This document shows positions 8,134 through 16,510 of a stretch of 64,000 nucleotides of DNA, one piece after another (position 1 is the first letter of the stretch; every line of letters starts with the position of its first letter). Both the position numbers and the translations under genes were made by a program. The stretch is from assembly GCA_020636025.1 (NCBI GenBank), contig JACJYQ010000008.1, positions 186,001-250,000 of the forward strand, in the 5' to 3' direction. The DNA comes from Lewinellaceae bacterium. GTDB lineage: Bacteria > Bacteroidota > Bacteroidia > Chitinophagales > Saprospiraceae. The notes beneath the pieces were generated by a model that saw only the letters and a list, made by a program, of their open reading frames with translations, was not told where the DNA came from and did not search any database.

Positions 8134-8325
8134 CTGTTTGTGGTGCGGCCGCGCCGATGCTCAATATGAGTTTACTGTGATCTATTACGTCGCAACAAAT
8201 GTACTCCCGCCATTAATGGCATGTATTCCCTCCATACCTAATCGCCCTTTCCTTTATCCAACACCCCATCCTATTCCAGAAACAAATATAGAATTTCCCG
8301 AATAGCTTCCTAGATCCCAACACCC

Positions 8326-8333
8326 TACTTTTG
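8326..8333 (+). promoter_or_regulatory. TAnnTTTG -7 box for the GNAT gene
   Basis: TACTTTTG lies 15 bp upstream of the ATG at 8349. A matching -33 TTTG is not obvious at the usual distance. The placement argues against the TTG codon at 8331 as the translation start. Confidence 0.35.
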
Positions 8334-8348
8334 CCAAAAAGAATCGCC

Positions 8349-8861
8349 ATGGCAGCCTCCATATTCACCTCCCGGCTTCAAATTCGCCTGTACACCGAAA
8401 ACGACTTCCCTCACATCTTCCGTTTGCAAAGCGACGAAGAGATCATGCGCTACATCCGGGCTGCTACAAACGACGAGCGTATAGTACTCGAGCGAAGCGA
8501 TAAATGGCTTAGCTATGCAGCCGAAAATCCGGGGTATGGCGTATGGATTCTGGAAAATAAAGATGATCAGTCCTTTATCGGGTACGCAGTGTTGCGGCAC
8601 GTTGAATTCACGCCGGGAAAGGAAATAGAAGTAGGATATACCGTTGAAAAGGAACACTGGGGAAAAGGCTTTGCCACAGAAGCCACCCTGGGTCTAATGC
8701 ATTATGCCAAAGAAAAGCTCGGCATTTCCTCATTTGTGGCTTTTACGGATACAGAAAACGCCGCGTCCAACAGAGTCATGGAGAAATGCGGGTTTCAACG
8801 AGCGGGAATGGTGAGAGTTTATGATGCGGAGTGTCTTGAATGGTTAGTGGTTAATGGTTAA
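8349..8861 (+). CDS. GNAT family N-acetyltransferase (RimJ/RimL type)
   Basis: 170 residues from the ATG at 8349; a TTG six codons upstream lies in the promoter box and is less likely. The protein starts with LQIRLYTENDFPHIFRLQSDEEIMRYI, the usual start of the acetyltransf_3 branch. It has the acetyl-CoA binding loop in EKEHWGKGFATEATLGLM (Gln/Arg-x-x-Gly-x-Gly/Ala replaced by WGKGFA) and the C-terminal VAFTDTENAASNRVMEKCGFQRAG segment with the conserved Asn-x-x-Ser. It transfers acetyl from acetyl-CoA to an amine, in this branch often a protein N-terminus or small molecule; the substrate cannot be told. Its 3' end runs into a 7-bp-period repeat array and it converges with sbcC. Confidence 0.92.
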   Translation: MAASIFTSRLQIRLYTENDFPHIFRLQSDEEIMRYIRAATNDERIVLERSDKWLSYAAENPGYGVWILENKDDQSFIGYAVLRHVEFTPGKEIEVGYTVEKEHWGKGFATEATLGLMHYAKEKLGISSFVAFTDTENAASNRVMEKCGFQRAGMVRVYDAECLEWLVVNG

Positions 8862-8897
8862 TGATTAATGAATTCATAATTCATAATTCATAATTCA
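8841..8897. repeat. Array with 7-bp period at the GNAT/sbcC convergent junction
   Basis: Successive heptamers read tggttag, tggttaa, tggttaa, tgattaa, tgaattc, ataattc, ataattc, ataattc. The array starts inside the last codons of the acetyltransferase gene and fills the gap up to the sbcC stop. The unit changes along the array while the period stays at seven. Confidence 0.75.
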
Positions 8898-8899
8898 AC

Positions 8900-11308
8900 T
8901 CACCGCCAAATGGCGTGGCTGCCATTGGATTCGAATTGTACTTCGAGGAGGTTGGGGAAGTAGTCGCGGAGGTTTTCGATGTGGGAAACAATGTAGATTT
9001 GTCGGAACTGCTCCTGCAGGTAGTTGAGGGCGAGCATCATTTCCAGTCTGCGTTCTTCGTCCTGACTGCCGAAAATTTCGTCGAAGGCGAGGAATTCGAG
9101 GCGGTGATCGCTGCCGCTGAGATCCATGATGGCTTTGGTGACGGCGATGCGCAGACAGAAATTGGCGAGATCTACTTCGCCACCGCTGAAGCGGTCGATG
9201 GGGAAATATTGACCGCCGTCGGCGATGTAGAAATCGAAATTTTCATTCACCAGGATGCTTTCGTACTTGCCCTTGGTAATGCGGCTGAACAGATCGCTGG
9301 CCTCCTTCGATATGCCCGGACTCACTTTTTCCAGAATCTCCGTTTTGAAATTCCCGAGGTGTTCCCACAGTTTCCTGAGCAGTTCTATTTCCTCCAGTTT
9401 GTCGCTGATCCGGGATTTGATGGTTTCATTGCTTCGCTGCTTCGCGCTTATCTGCTCACGCGTGTTTTTCATTTCCAGGCTCTCACGCTCCAATTGTCTC
9501 ACAATGCCCGATTGCCTGGAATAAGCTTCATCGAAACCGGTGAAAGCTTCTTTTGCTTTCAGATACACAGCTTCCTGAAAATCCAGTGCCTTGAGTTCGG
9601 CATCCTTGACTGAAATTGTATGCGATGCTTCCGATATGCTGTTGGCGGTCTTTTGCAGGGTTTCTTCTGTTAAAGGCAATTCCCTGGACAAGTAATTCTC
9701 TGCCTTCTGAAATTCCAGGTAAAGCGGCGCTTCTTCGGCTTGTTTCTTTTTAAGTGCATTGAATAATGTTTCATCAAAGTTTGATGAGCCTATTTCCTCC
9801 AAGATGAGTTCATCCCTTTTCAAGTTTACCGTGTAACGTTGGAAATTGGCGTCTTCCACCTGCCGTTGCTTTTCCACCTGCGCCAGTTTTGACTGCAACA
9901 CCATAAGCTCATCTACTTTGCTGCGCAAGGCAGTTTGACGGCTTTTTAGTTGCAAGCCTTCATCAGTAATCTTTTTCTTTTGTGCATCGAGAGATTGTAA
10001 CTCCTTTTGCTGCAGCTGCTGGATTTGCGTATCCAGCTCAGCCAGCACTTTTTCGTAACCATCCAGTAGTGGTTGCAGGCAAGTCGGACAAGTTCCATCG
10101 CGACCGATGGTCTTCAAGCTCTCGAGTTTTTCTTTTCTCTCCTGCAAACTGGCATTCAACCCTGCAATTTGTTGATCTACGCCTCTGAGCTCATTGCGCT
10201 TTTGTTCCATTTGCTGCTCAAGGCTGATATAATCCAGTTTATGCTGCTGAAGATTCTGCTCTGTTTTGTCTTTTTCGGCCAGTTGCAGCTGGAATTCATC
10301 AAGATGCTGCTTCGATGTTTGTAGCTGTTGTTTATGCTCCTCAATTCTGGATAGAACGCTGGCGCGGTTCACCTGTTTCTGCCGTTGGAGTTCCAGCACC
10401 TGAACTTGTTTTTTGTCTGATTCAAAATTGGCAAAGGACTCGCGTTGCTTTTCCAGCTCCGATTTTTGCTTCTGCAAAGCGCTCAATTTGTTTTGCAAAG
10501 AATCTTTTTGCTCAGTTAAGCTTGCCAATCTTTCCCTCGTTTGAACCAGCATTCTTTCCAGCGTATGATGCTGTTTCAACCTTGCCTCCTCTTGTTCAAA
10601 AATGCCTTTTTTGATCTTATACTCGGCTTCCGTTTTGCTCAGCGCCTTGTTTTCTTTTTCCAGTAGTTGAAGCTTGATTTTCAGCTCTTTATCCAGCTTT
10701 TTGGCTTCTGCTTCCAGTTCCTTTATGGCATCCTCATCCAACAGGTTTTGTTGCTGACCAATGATCTGACTGTTCAAATCACGGATATCACTGCCCACCT
10801 TTGCCTGCACGTCATCCAGGGTATCCAGACCCAGCATTTTACGGATCATTTTCTTACGCGCTTCTCCACTGGTATCGGAAAGTTCGGAAAGCTCCTTCTG
10901 ACCACTGAACACCGAACGCTTAAATGCTTCCCTTTCCATGTGCAGCACCTTCACCAGTTCTTCGTTCACGGCTGATACGCCTTTAGCCACCAGCTCGCTG
11001 TTTTTAAAAAACTCCGCATTTACCGACATGGCTTTACCGCGAAATTCTCTTCGCACCTTGTAGTGTATTTCCCCAATTTCAAACCCCAGTTCCAGCAAAA
11101 CCGTCGCCTTTGGATCTTCCGCAAAAGTGGACCGGATATGCGCTTTGCTGCCTTCATCACGTCCAAACAGGCAATACAATATGGCCTCGAAAATGGTGGA
11201 TTTCCCCGCTCCATTCTTTCCAATAACGCCTACAAGTCCTTCCCGGAAGTCGAGCTCCAGGTGTCGGTACTGTTTGTAGTTGGAAAGAAGAAGCTGAGTT
11301 AATATCAT
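8900..11308 (-). CDS. sbcC: SbcC/Rad50-type ATPase of the SbcCD nuclease
   Basis: 802 residues, short for SbcC (about 1,050 in E. coli). The N-terminal ABC half has Walker A GKNGAGKST near residue 30. Long coiled-coil arms flank a zinc hook Cys-Pro-Thr-Cys near residue 404. The C-terminal half has the ABC signature FSGGEVDLANF and Walker B LEFLAFDEIFGSQDEE. The protein pairs with SbcD (Mre11) to form a DNA-end-binding nuclease that cuts hairpins and protein-blocked ends. Start at the ATG at 11306-11308. It follows sbcD on the same strand, but 195 bp of spacer containing a perfect 40-bp inverted repeat separates the two. The reduced length lies in the coiled coils. Confidence 0.95.
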   Translation of the reverse strand: MILTQLLLSNYKQYRHLELDFREGLVGVIGKNGAGKSTIFEAILYCLFGRDEGSKAHIRSTFAEDPKATVLLELGFEIGEIHYKVRREFRGKAMSVNAEFFKNSELVAKGVSAVNEELVKVLHMEREAFKRSVFSGQKELSELSDTSGEARKKMIRKMLGLDTLDDVQAKVGSDIRDLNSQIIGQQQNLLDEDAIKELEAEAKKLDKELKIKLQLLEKENKALSKTEAEYKIKKGIFEQEEARLKQHHTLERMLVQTRERLASLTEQKDSLQNKLSALQKQKSELEKQRESFANFESDKKQVQVLELQRQKQVNRASVLSRIEEHKQQLQTSKQHLDEFQLQLAEKDKTEQNLQQHKLDYISLEQQMEQKRNELRGVDQQIAGLNASLQERKEKLESLKTIGRDGTCPTCLQPLLDGYEKVLAELDTQIQQLQQKELQSLDAQKKKITDEGLQLKSRQTALRSKVDELMVLQSKLAQVEKQRQVEDANFQRYTVNLKRDELILEEIGSSNFDETLFNALKKKQAEEAPLYLEFQKAENYLSRELPLTEETLQKTANSISEASHTISVKDAELKALDFQEAVYLKAKEAFTGFDEAYSRQSGIVRQLERESLEMKNTREQISAKQRSNETIKSRISDKLEEIELLRKLWEHLGNFKTEILEKVSPGISKEASDLFSRITKGKYESILVNENFDFYIADGGQYFPIDRFSGGEVDLANFCLRIAVTKAIMDLSGSDHRLEFLAFDEIFGSQDEERRLEMMLALNYLQEQFRQIYIVSHIENLRDYFPNLLEVQFESNGSHAIWR

Positions 11309-11322
11309 TTGCGCTGCGCTTT

Positions 11323-11500
11323 ATTGACAATTGACGATTACATAATTACATAATTGTTGATGGGATTGATAATTGACATTAGACTATTAACTCAAATTGA
11401 CAATTCTAATCAATGGCATTCACCAAATTATAAATTCACAAGACTACCCTTTAAAAATCACATCAACAATTATGTAATTATGTAATCGTCAATTGTCAAT
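11323..11500. repeat. 178-bp element with perfect 40-bp terminal inverted repeats
   Basis: The arms at 11323-11362 and 11461-11500 are exact reverse complements over all 40 bases. Each arm reads with a 7-bp rhythm (ATTGACA, ATTGACG, ATTACAT, AATTACA, ...). The 98-bp centre is AT-rich and noncoding and carries further ATTGACA-like words. It fills most of the gap between sbcD and sbcC, so the transcript would contain a very strong hairpin. No flanking target duplication was seen. Confidence 0.95.
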
Positions 11501-11503
11501 TTT

Positions 11504-12625
11504 TTATTCTCCAAAATACCGCGAAGCCACCTCAACCAACTTCTCCGCCTGCGCCTTGTCATCAGTGTATTTGCTCCGCAAATAATCACCGAAAACCTGA
11601 TCGAGGCTTCCAAACTGATTGGCTTCGAGGCTATGCACAAATTCCCGGTCGCTGAACGTTTTGCGTTTGGGAATCAGCTGAAAAGCCTCCGGAAACAGCT
11701 GCCGAAGCCGCATGTTGGATAGTTCGAGTGCCTGCTCGGGTTTTATATCCAGAAAATTCAGCGATACAATAGCATCCTGAATCGTATTGTCTTTGGCAAA
11801 TGCTTCGAGTTCCGTTTCAAGTTCGGCTACAGAAACTGCATGGCATTTCTTGCGTTCCCATTTAAGCCAGGATCGCGTATTAATGGATTCGAATGTAACT
11901 GAGAAATCCGCTTTGTCCGAAAGCTCCAGCATCAAGAATCCTTTATCGGCACATATTTCCGTATCGCTGAACCGTTCTGTGCTTCCGGAATACCAGGCCG
12001 CCGGATGCAGACTCAGCGACTGGCAATCGTGCCAGTGACCAAGCGCCACGTATTGAAAATCTTTCAGTTTTGTTTCAAACTCAGGCGGGAATACCTGCTC
12101 ACCGTATTCTTCCATTAAGAACCGACGACCAAGAGAGGTGTGCAGCATCAGGATATTGAATTTTCCTTTTTCTGCTTTCAAATTGTTGAGTTCTTCCAGC
12201 AACAGGCGATTGTCGTTTATGTGTGGAATACCGTGAACTACTACATTCCCAAATTCGTGCTTTTCCCAGCGTTCGCCAAAAACCGGAAATACCAGATCGA
12301 GTGTACGCAGGGCGCGCAGGATCGGACTGTTGTAAATCGTCTTGGGTGTTTCGTGGTTGCCCGCAATGATGACCATGGGTATCCTGGCGTCACTTACGCG
12401 ACGCAATTGTTCCAGCGCGAATGTGAGCGCCCGGTTGCTGGGACTGGGCCGGTGAAACAAATCTCCGGAGTGAAGTACTAGTTCGGGTTTCAGGCTAACA
12501 ATTTGATCCACCACCTGCTCAAAAGCATCATACACATCCTGCTCGCGGGCATTCACACCGGCATCCGTCACGCGATCGAATGCCTGAAAGCCGAGGTGTG
12601 TATCTGAAAAGTGCAGGATCTTCAT
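11504..12625 (-). CDS. sbcD: SbcD/Mre11-type nuclease subunit
   Basis: 373 residues. The calcineurin-like phosphoesterase motifs appear in order: FSDTHLG at the start, HSGDLFHR, IAGNHETP, LMLHTSLG and LGHWHDCQ, which supply the metal-binding Asp, His and Asn residues. The C-terminal third is the capping region (RSWLKWERKKCHAVS onward). It forms the exo/endonuclease with SbcC and degrades DNA ends and hairpins. Start at the ATG at 12623-12625, only 6 bp after the DinB-family gene, so the two are probably co-transcribed with msrB. Length is usual for the family. Confidence 0.95.
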   Translation of the reverse strand: MKILHFSDTHLGFQAFDRVTDAGVNAREQDVYDAFEQVVDQIVSLKPELVLHSGDLFHRPSPSNRALTFALEQLRRVSDARIPMVIIAGNHETPKTIYNSPILRALRTLDLVFPVFGERWEKHEFGNVVVHGIPHINDNRLLLEELNNLKAEKGKFNILMLHTSLGRRFLMEEYGEQVFPPEFETKLKDFQYVALGHWHDCQSLSLHPAAWYSGSTERFSDTEICADKGFLMLELSDKADFSVTFESINTRSWLKWERKKCHAVSVAELETELEAFAKDNTIQDAIVSLNFLDIKPEQALELSNMRLRQLFPEAFQLIPKRKTFSDREFVHSLEANQFGSLDQVFGDYLRSKYTDDKAQAEKLVEVASRYFGE

Positions 12626-12631
12626 AAAGTC

Positions 12632-13129
12632 TTATCGAATGCGAATGTACTTGATGTAATCCGTTTGTGGAGGATCTGTAAGTCCAAGGCTGCGGGCCAT
12701 GGTCACCATTTGTCCGCGATGATAGGTGCTGTGGTTCATGCAATGCTGGATCATTTCCACGCGCGGGCGATTGTCAGCCGTGCCATTTAGCAGTTTGAAA
12801 TCGCAGGAAGCCATCAATTGTTCATCTGACAGGGAGTGAACATACTGTTGAAATGTGCCGGAAAATTTCACCCATCCATCCAGGGCTTCCAGCGCTGTTC
12901 CCTGAAACGTATCGGTGATAAATGTTTCAGGTGTCTGTTCATTCAGGCGTTCCAGCCAAACCTTTTCAGCGCCCCAAATGTGCAACACGGTGATTTTCAA
13001 ATTGGGGAAACTGGACGAAACCGGTGCTTCCATCAATTCGGAAGCCTTGCTTTTTAACCAGTAGGCCATTTGAGTGTTGGCCCAGAGATTGTAGTCGGCG
13101 TATTCGCTGAGCAGATTCTTTACCGTCAT
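12632..13129 (-). CDS. DinB-family metal-binding protein
   Basis: 165 residues, a four-helix DinB/YfiT fold. The three expected metal ligands are present: His50 in ITVLHIWGAEKVWL, and His133 and His137 in MNHSTYHRGQM, the signature NHsxxHRGQ. The start is MTVKNLLSEYADYNLWAN, the usual DinB helix 1. The superfamily includes bacillithiol and mycothiol S-transferases and thiol-dependent isomerases. As this genome encodes bshB1 (54133), a thiol-transferase role is possible but not shown by the sequence. The gene lies 2 bp after msrB and 6 bp before sbcD. Confidence 0.9.
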   Translation of the reverse strand: MTVKNLLSEYADYNLWANTQMAYWLKSKASELMEAPVSSSFPNLKITVLHIWGAEKVWLERLNEQTPETFITDTFQGTALEALDGWVKFSGTFQQYVHSLSDEQLMASCDFKLLNGTADNRPRVEMIQHCMNHSTYHRGQMVTMARSLGLTDPPQTDYIKYIRIR

Positions 13130-13131
13130 TC

Positions 13132-13518
13132 TCAGGATTTTTCGGGTACAAATTTTATGGAAAGTGAATTCACGCAGTGTCGGGTATTTTTGGGGGTCAT
13201 GCGTTCTCCTTCGAATACATGTCCCAAATGCCCTTCACAATTGGCACACACGATTTCCGTGCGTTTCATGCCAAGGGAGGTATCAGTATGTCGAATGACC
13301 GCGCCTGGAATTTCATCATCGAAAGAAGGCCAGCCACAGCCGCTATCGAACTTGTCGCCTGAATTGTACAAAGGCGCATTGCAGCGACGGCATATATAGG
13401 TGCCTGCCCCTTTGAAATTCCAGTATTCTCCGGTAAAAGCCCGTTCAGTGCCTTTTTCAACGATCACCTGATGTTCTTCCAGACTGAGGTCGTTCCAGTT
13501 TATTGATTTGTTTTCCAT
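13132..13518 (-). CDS. msrB: Peptide-methionine (R)-S-oxide reductase
   Basis: 128 residues. It has two CxxC zinc pairs (CRRC and CANC), the GCGWPSF core, RHTDTSLGMKRTEI and GHLGHVFEGE, and the catalytic cysteine in RHCVNSLSIKF (family RYCINS). It reduces methionine-R-sulfoxide in proteins back to methionine with a thiol reductant. There is no signal peptide, so it acts in the cytoplasm. It is first in a minus-strand cluster with the DinB-family gene and sbcD, and lies back to back with oxyR, which suggests oxidative-stress control. A -7 box CAAAATTA (TAATTTTG on the minus strand) lies upstream at 13575-13582. Confidence 0.96.
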   Translation of the reverse strand: MENKSINWNDLSLEEHQVIVEKGTERAFTGEYWNFKGAGTYICRRCNAPLYNSGDKFDSGCGWPSFDDEIPGAVIRHTDTSLGMKRTEIVCANCEGHLGHVFEGERMTPKNTRHCVNSLSIKFVPEKS

Positions 13519-13574
13519 TTTTCCGTATTGCTTTTACGACAATGATCATCTAAATATTCTGTAACAAAGCCACA

Positions 13575-13609
13575 CAAAATTAGTTGGCAAAAAAAACAGG
13601 GGCACCAAA
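13575..13609 (-). promoter_or_regulatory. Predicted msrB promoter
   Basis: On the minus strand TTTG at 13606-13609 is followed after 23 bp by TAATTTTG at 13575-13582. The leader to the msrB ATG would be about 50 nt. A GC-rich hairpin with a two-base mismatch (about 13598-13621) overlaps the -33 element and could be an operator or the end of an upstream signal. Confidence 0.4.
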
Positions 13610-13790
13610 AAATGGCACCCCTGAGTTATAAACCAAACTATAGAAATTAACACCCTCTAACACGCACTTTCACAGAAAACACCGGTCGCTTTTTGCTTCG
13701 GATTGTTTCTAACTTTATTCTGATACAAATATCCCCTACATTTACCCATAAATCAAATCGATATTTTTTATTATCACATAGATAATTACT

Positions 13791-14726
13791 ATGAACATCC
13801 AGCAACTCGAATACATCATAGCGGTAGATGAGCACAAGCACTTTGCCAGGGCAGCCGAATCCTGCCATGTCACGCAGCCTACCCTGAGCATGATGATCCA
13901 AAAGCTGGAAGATGAGTTGGAGATAAAAATCTTTGATCGCAGCAAAAAGCCGGTTGTGACTACACCACCCGGAGAACTCGTCATTGCGCAAGCCAATAAG
14001 ATCATTGTGGAAGTCCAGCGCACTAAGGACATTTTGAGACAATTCAAATCCACCCTGACAGGCGAGCTTAGAGTAGGCATCATTCCAACCCTGGCGCCCT
14101 ACATTGTTCACCGTTTTATCAATGAGTTTTTGGAAAAATATCCGGGTGTTCGATTAAAGATCAGGGAACACGTGACCTCCTCCATCATCAAAAGGTTGAG
14201 AAAAAACCAATTGGATGTCGGCATTTTGGTGAGTCCGATCAATGATCCGGCGATCCGGGAAATACCTCTGTTTTATGAGCCGCTGATGGTGTATTCTTCT
14301 CATTCCTTCGACAAGCAATATCTCCTGCCGGAAGACCTTGATCCAGAGGAGTTGCTGCTGCTGGAAGAAGGGCATTGTTTGCGATCCCAGATCATGAACC
14401 TCTGTGAGTTACAGCGCAAAGCAGACACCAGATTGAATTATCAAAGCGGAAGTCTGGAAACCCTGATGAGACTGGTGAATACCGGACAAGGGGTGACCAT
14501 CATACCTGCGCTGGCAGTGGAAGCGCTGACTGAAAAACAGAAAAAACGCGTATTCCCCTTCAAGGCGCCAGCGCCGGTTCGCGAAGTGAGTATGGCCATG
14601 CACCGCAATTTTCTGAAAGCCGATCTGATCAATGCGTTTAAAGAAGAACTGCTGAAAGGGATTCCCGATGAGTTTAAAAACGGAGTTGGAGTTAAGCGTG
14701 TGCCCATCGACAATATGGCGTTTTAG
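13791..14726 (+). CDS. oxyR: OxyR-type LysR-family peroxide sensor
   Basis: 311 residues. The N-terminal LysR helix-turn-helix spans residues 1-60 (MNIQQLEYIIAVDEHKHFARAAE start, TQPTLSMMIQKLE recognition helix). The C-terminal substrate-binding-like domain contains LLLLEEGHCLRSQIMNLCE, with Cys196 and Cys205 nine residues apart. This is the GHCLRDQ..xLC site that forms the peroxide-induced disulfide in OxyR. It is therefore a hydrogen-peroxide-responsive activator rather than a generic LysR regulator. It is divergent from msrB, a plausible target. Start at the ATG at 13791. Confidence 0.93.
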   Translation: MNIQQLEYIIAVDEHKHFARAAESCHVTQPTLSMMIQKLEDELEIKIFDRSKKPVVTTPPGELVIAQANKIIVEVQRTKDILRQFKSTLTGELRVGIIPTLAPYIVHRFINEFLEKYPGVRLKIREHVTSSIIKRLRKNQLDVGILVSPINDPAIREIPLFYEPLMVYSSHSFDKQYLLPEDLDPEELLLLEEGHCLRSQIMNLCELQRKADTRLNYQSGSLETLMRLVNTGQGVTIIPALAVEALTEKQKKRVFPFKAPAPVREVSMAMHRNFLKADLINAFKEELLKGIPDEFKNGVGVKRVPIDNMAF

Positions 14727-14805
14727 CAATATGTACGGCATTTGAATACATTTTTGCGATGCTGTCACAGATTTTCAATAAATTTCGCGGACAAATCCGA
14801 TTTGC

Positions 14806-16500
14806 ATGAAAAACATTTTACTCCCGTTATTTATACTCCTGACCAGCTGTTTGAAAGCCACTCCGGCGCCAAATTTCATCGTGACCGATTCAGATGGTCA
14901 AAAGCAGAATCTCTATCAGAATTACATCAATCAGGACAAGCTTGTAGTATTGGAAGCCTTTTTCATTGCCTGTCCGCCCTGTAACACGCATGCTCCTCTT
15001 GTAAAAAGCCTTTACGAACAGGTACAAGCTGCATATCCCGGCAAGGTTGAATTCATGCTGCTCAGTACACAAAACGGAGATTTGAATACCAACGTCGCAC
15101 AATACAAGACCAGTAAGGGATTTACCATGCCCGCGGTTGGCTCGGATGGAGGAAGCCTTACAGCCCTTCAGCCATATACCAGCAACCAGTTTGGACTGTT
15201 TTATGGAACGCCAACATTCATAGTGATCGCACCAGGTACAGGTGAGGTCCATTTCGATATACGCGGTAATTCGGCTTCACAAACCATTGCATTGCTGGAA
15301 GCCAAAATTGCCGAATTGGTGTCTACACCTCCTCCGCCACCTGTAGTATGCAACCTGAAAAACGTGGTAGATGTTGGACTTTCAGGCGTAGATTTAAAGG
15401 TTTCAGCCATCGGAGCGGCCCTCCCTTACGATACCACCCTGAGTGCCGCGGGAAGCTACTCGGTATCCAATATTGCTGCTTTGAATAATGTAGATTATTC
15501 CATCGTACCATCAAAAGATGACAACCCACTGAACGGACTCACCACCTATGATCTGGTATTGATCTCCAAACATATTCTGGGCATTGAACCTCTTTCCTGT
15601 GATTGGCAACAAGTAGCCGCAGATGTCAACTGCAGTGGGTCAATTACCACACTCGACATTGTGACCGCCCGAAAAGTCATTCTGGGTATTTTACTAGAAT
15701 TACCCTGCAAATCATGGCGATTTATACCCGATTCGATTGTAACCACCAATGGCAATTGTACCGACTTTATAGGTGTTAAAATGGGAGATGTGAATGGCTG
15801 GCCATGCGTTCAGGCAAACGGCCCGATTGATGAGCGCTCAACCCTCTCCCTGTCAGCAAATGATCAGTTGCTTCAGGCCGGTGACCGGGTATTGCTGGAA
15901 ATTTCCTGTCCAGAAAACATTGACCTTCAGGGCCTCCAGGGAAGTTTACAGGTAAATCAGGAAAACATATCCGTTACCAACATGCACTCAACCCTTCTAA
16001 CCGATTTTGACAACTCTTTCAACCTGAAATCACAGCGCAATGGGTACATCCCGATTTCATGGATCGATGGATATGGCCAACAGTTACCTGCAAATTCAAT
16101 TGTGGTCACCCTGGAAATTACGGCTCTCAAGAACTGTCGACTATCCGATTGCATCCAATTGAGTCAAAATGGCTCTCTGGTTTCGGAAGCTTATGAAGTA
16201 TCTGGACGCAACAGAGATCTGGTTTTGGAATGGGTTAAAAATGTCAATCAAGAAGGACAGACATATTCAATAAGCCCTAACCCCAGTCCAGGTGTCTTTT
16301 ACATTTCATATATAAGTAAAAGCGGAGAGCCTGTAAAGGTGGAGGTATATGACCAATTGAGTCGACTCGTTTCCATGGAAGATTTTGATGCCGTTGAGGG
16401 GTACAATCATTGGCAGATCGATTTGGAGCAGTTTGGCACTGGTATATATTTTGTGATGGCAAATGATGAGATCGTCGGTAAAGTACTCGTTCAAAAATAG
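14806..16500 (+). CDS. Secreted thioredoxin-fold protein with dockerin-like and T9SS sorting domains
   Basis: 564 residues. A signal peptide (LLPLFILLTSCLKA, possibly a lipobox) is followed by a TlpA/AhpC-like thioredoxin fold with active site ACPPCNTHAP near residue 57 and the cis-proline GTPTFIV. After a PPPPP linker, residues about 180-340 contain a dockerin-type segment: GLTTYDLVLISKHILGIEPL and DVNCSGSITTLDIVTARKVILG, two calcium-binding-like repeats, then KMGDVNG. A cohesin-like beta domain follows. The last 80 residues are a T9SS type A sorting domain (SISPNPSPGVFYI ... GIYFV). It probably acts as a thiol oxidoreductase at the cell surface. The combination of a thioredoxin with a dockerin-like module is uncommon. 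Confidence 0.88.
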   Translation: MKNILLPLFILLTSCLKATPAPNFIVTDSDGQKQNLYQNYINQDKLVVLEAFFIACPPCNTHAPLVKSLYEQVQAAYPGKVEFMLLSTQNGDLNTNVAQYKTSKGFTMPAVGSDGGSLTALQPYTSNQFGLFYGTPTFIVIAPGTGEVHFDIRGNSASQTIALLEAKIAELVSTPPPPPVVCNLKNVVDVGLSGVDLKVSAIGAALPYDTTLSAAGSYSVSNIAALNNVDYSIVPSKDDNPLNGLTTYDLVLISKHILGIEPLSCDWQQVAADVNCSGSITTLDIVTARKVILGILLELPCKSWRFIPDSIVTTNGNCTDFIGVKMGDVNGWPCVQANGPIDERSTLSLSANDQLLQAGDRVLLEISCPENIDLQGLQGSLQVNQENISVTNMHSTLLTDFDNSFNLKSQRNGYIPISWIDGYGQQLPANSIVVTLEITALKNCRLSDCIQLSQNGSLVSEAYEVSGRNRDLVLEWVKNVNQEGQTYSISPNPSPGVFYISYISKSGEPVKVEVYDQLSRLVSMEDFDAVEGYNHWQIDLEQFGTGIYFVMANDEIVGKVLVQK

Positions 16501-16510
16501 GAAGATGTAC

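Larger units (their letters stand above)
7869..8348. other. 480-bp intergenic region with cassette edge, inverted repeat and promoter box
   Basis: No supported gene. It holds the 9-mer GCACATAAC at 7900-7908 followed by a GC-rich imperfect palindrome (to about 7950), a 14-bp perfect inverted repeat (8075-8088 / 8120-8133), and a TACTTTTG box at 8326-8333 just before the acetyltransferase gene. An open frame of 82 codons at 8057-8305 has no sensible protein features. Confidence 0.6.

Noticed and set aside
8057..8305. 82-residue open frame between the DUF2971 and GNAT genes
   Set aside because: Aromatic-rich start followed by proline-rich, unstructured sequence, spanning the inverted repeat; no start signal.
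8915..9613. 232-residue open frame on the plus strand inside sbcC
   Set aside because: Antisense to the conserved SbcC C-terminal ATPase region. The acidic, valine-rich translation is a by-product of the sbcC codon pattern.
13647..14111. 154-residue open frame antisense to oxyR
   Set aside because: Antisense to the LysR helix-turn-helix region; no protein features.
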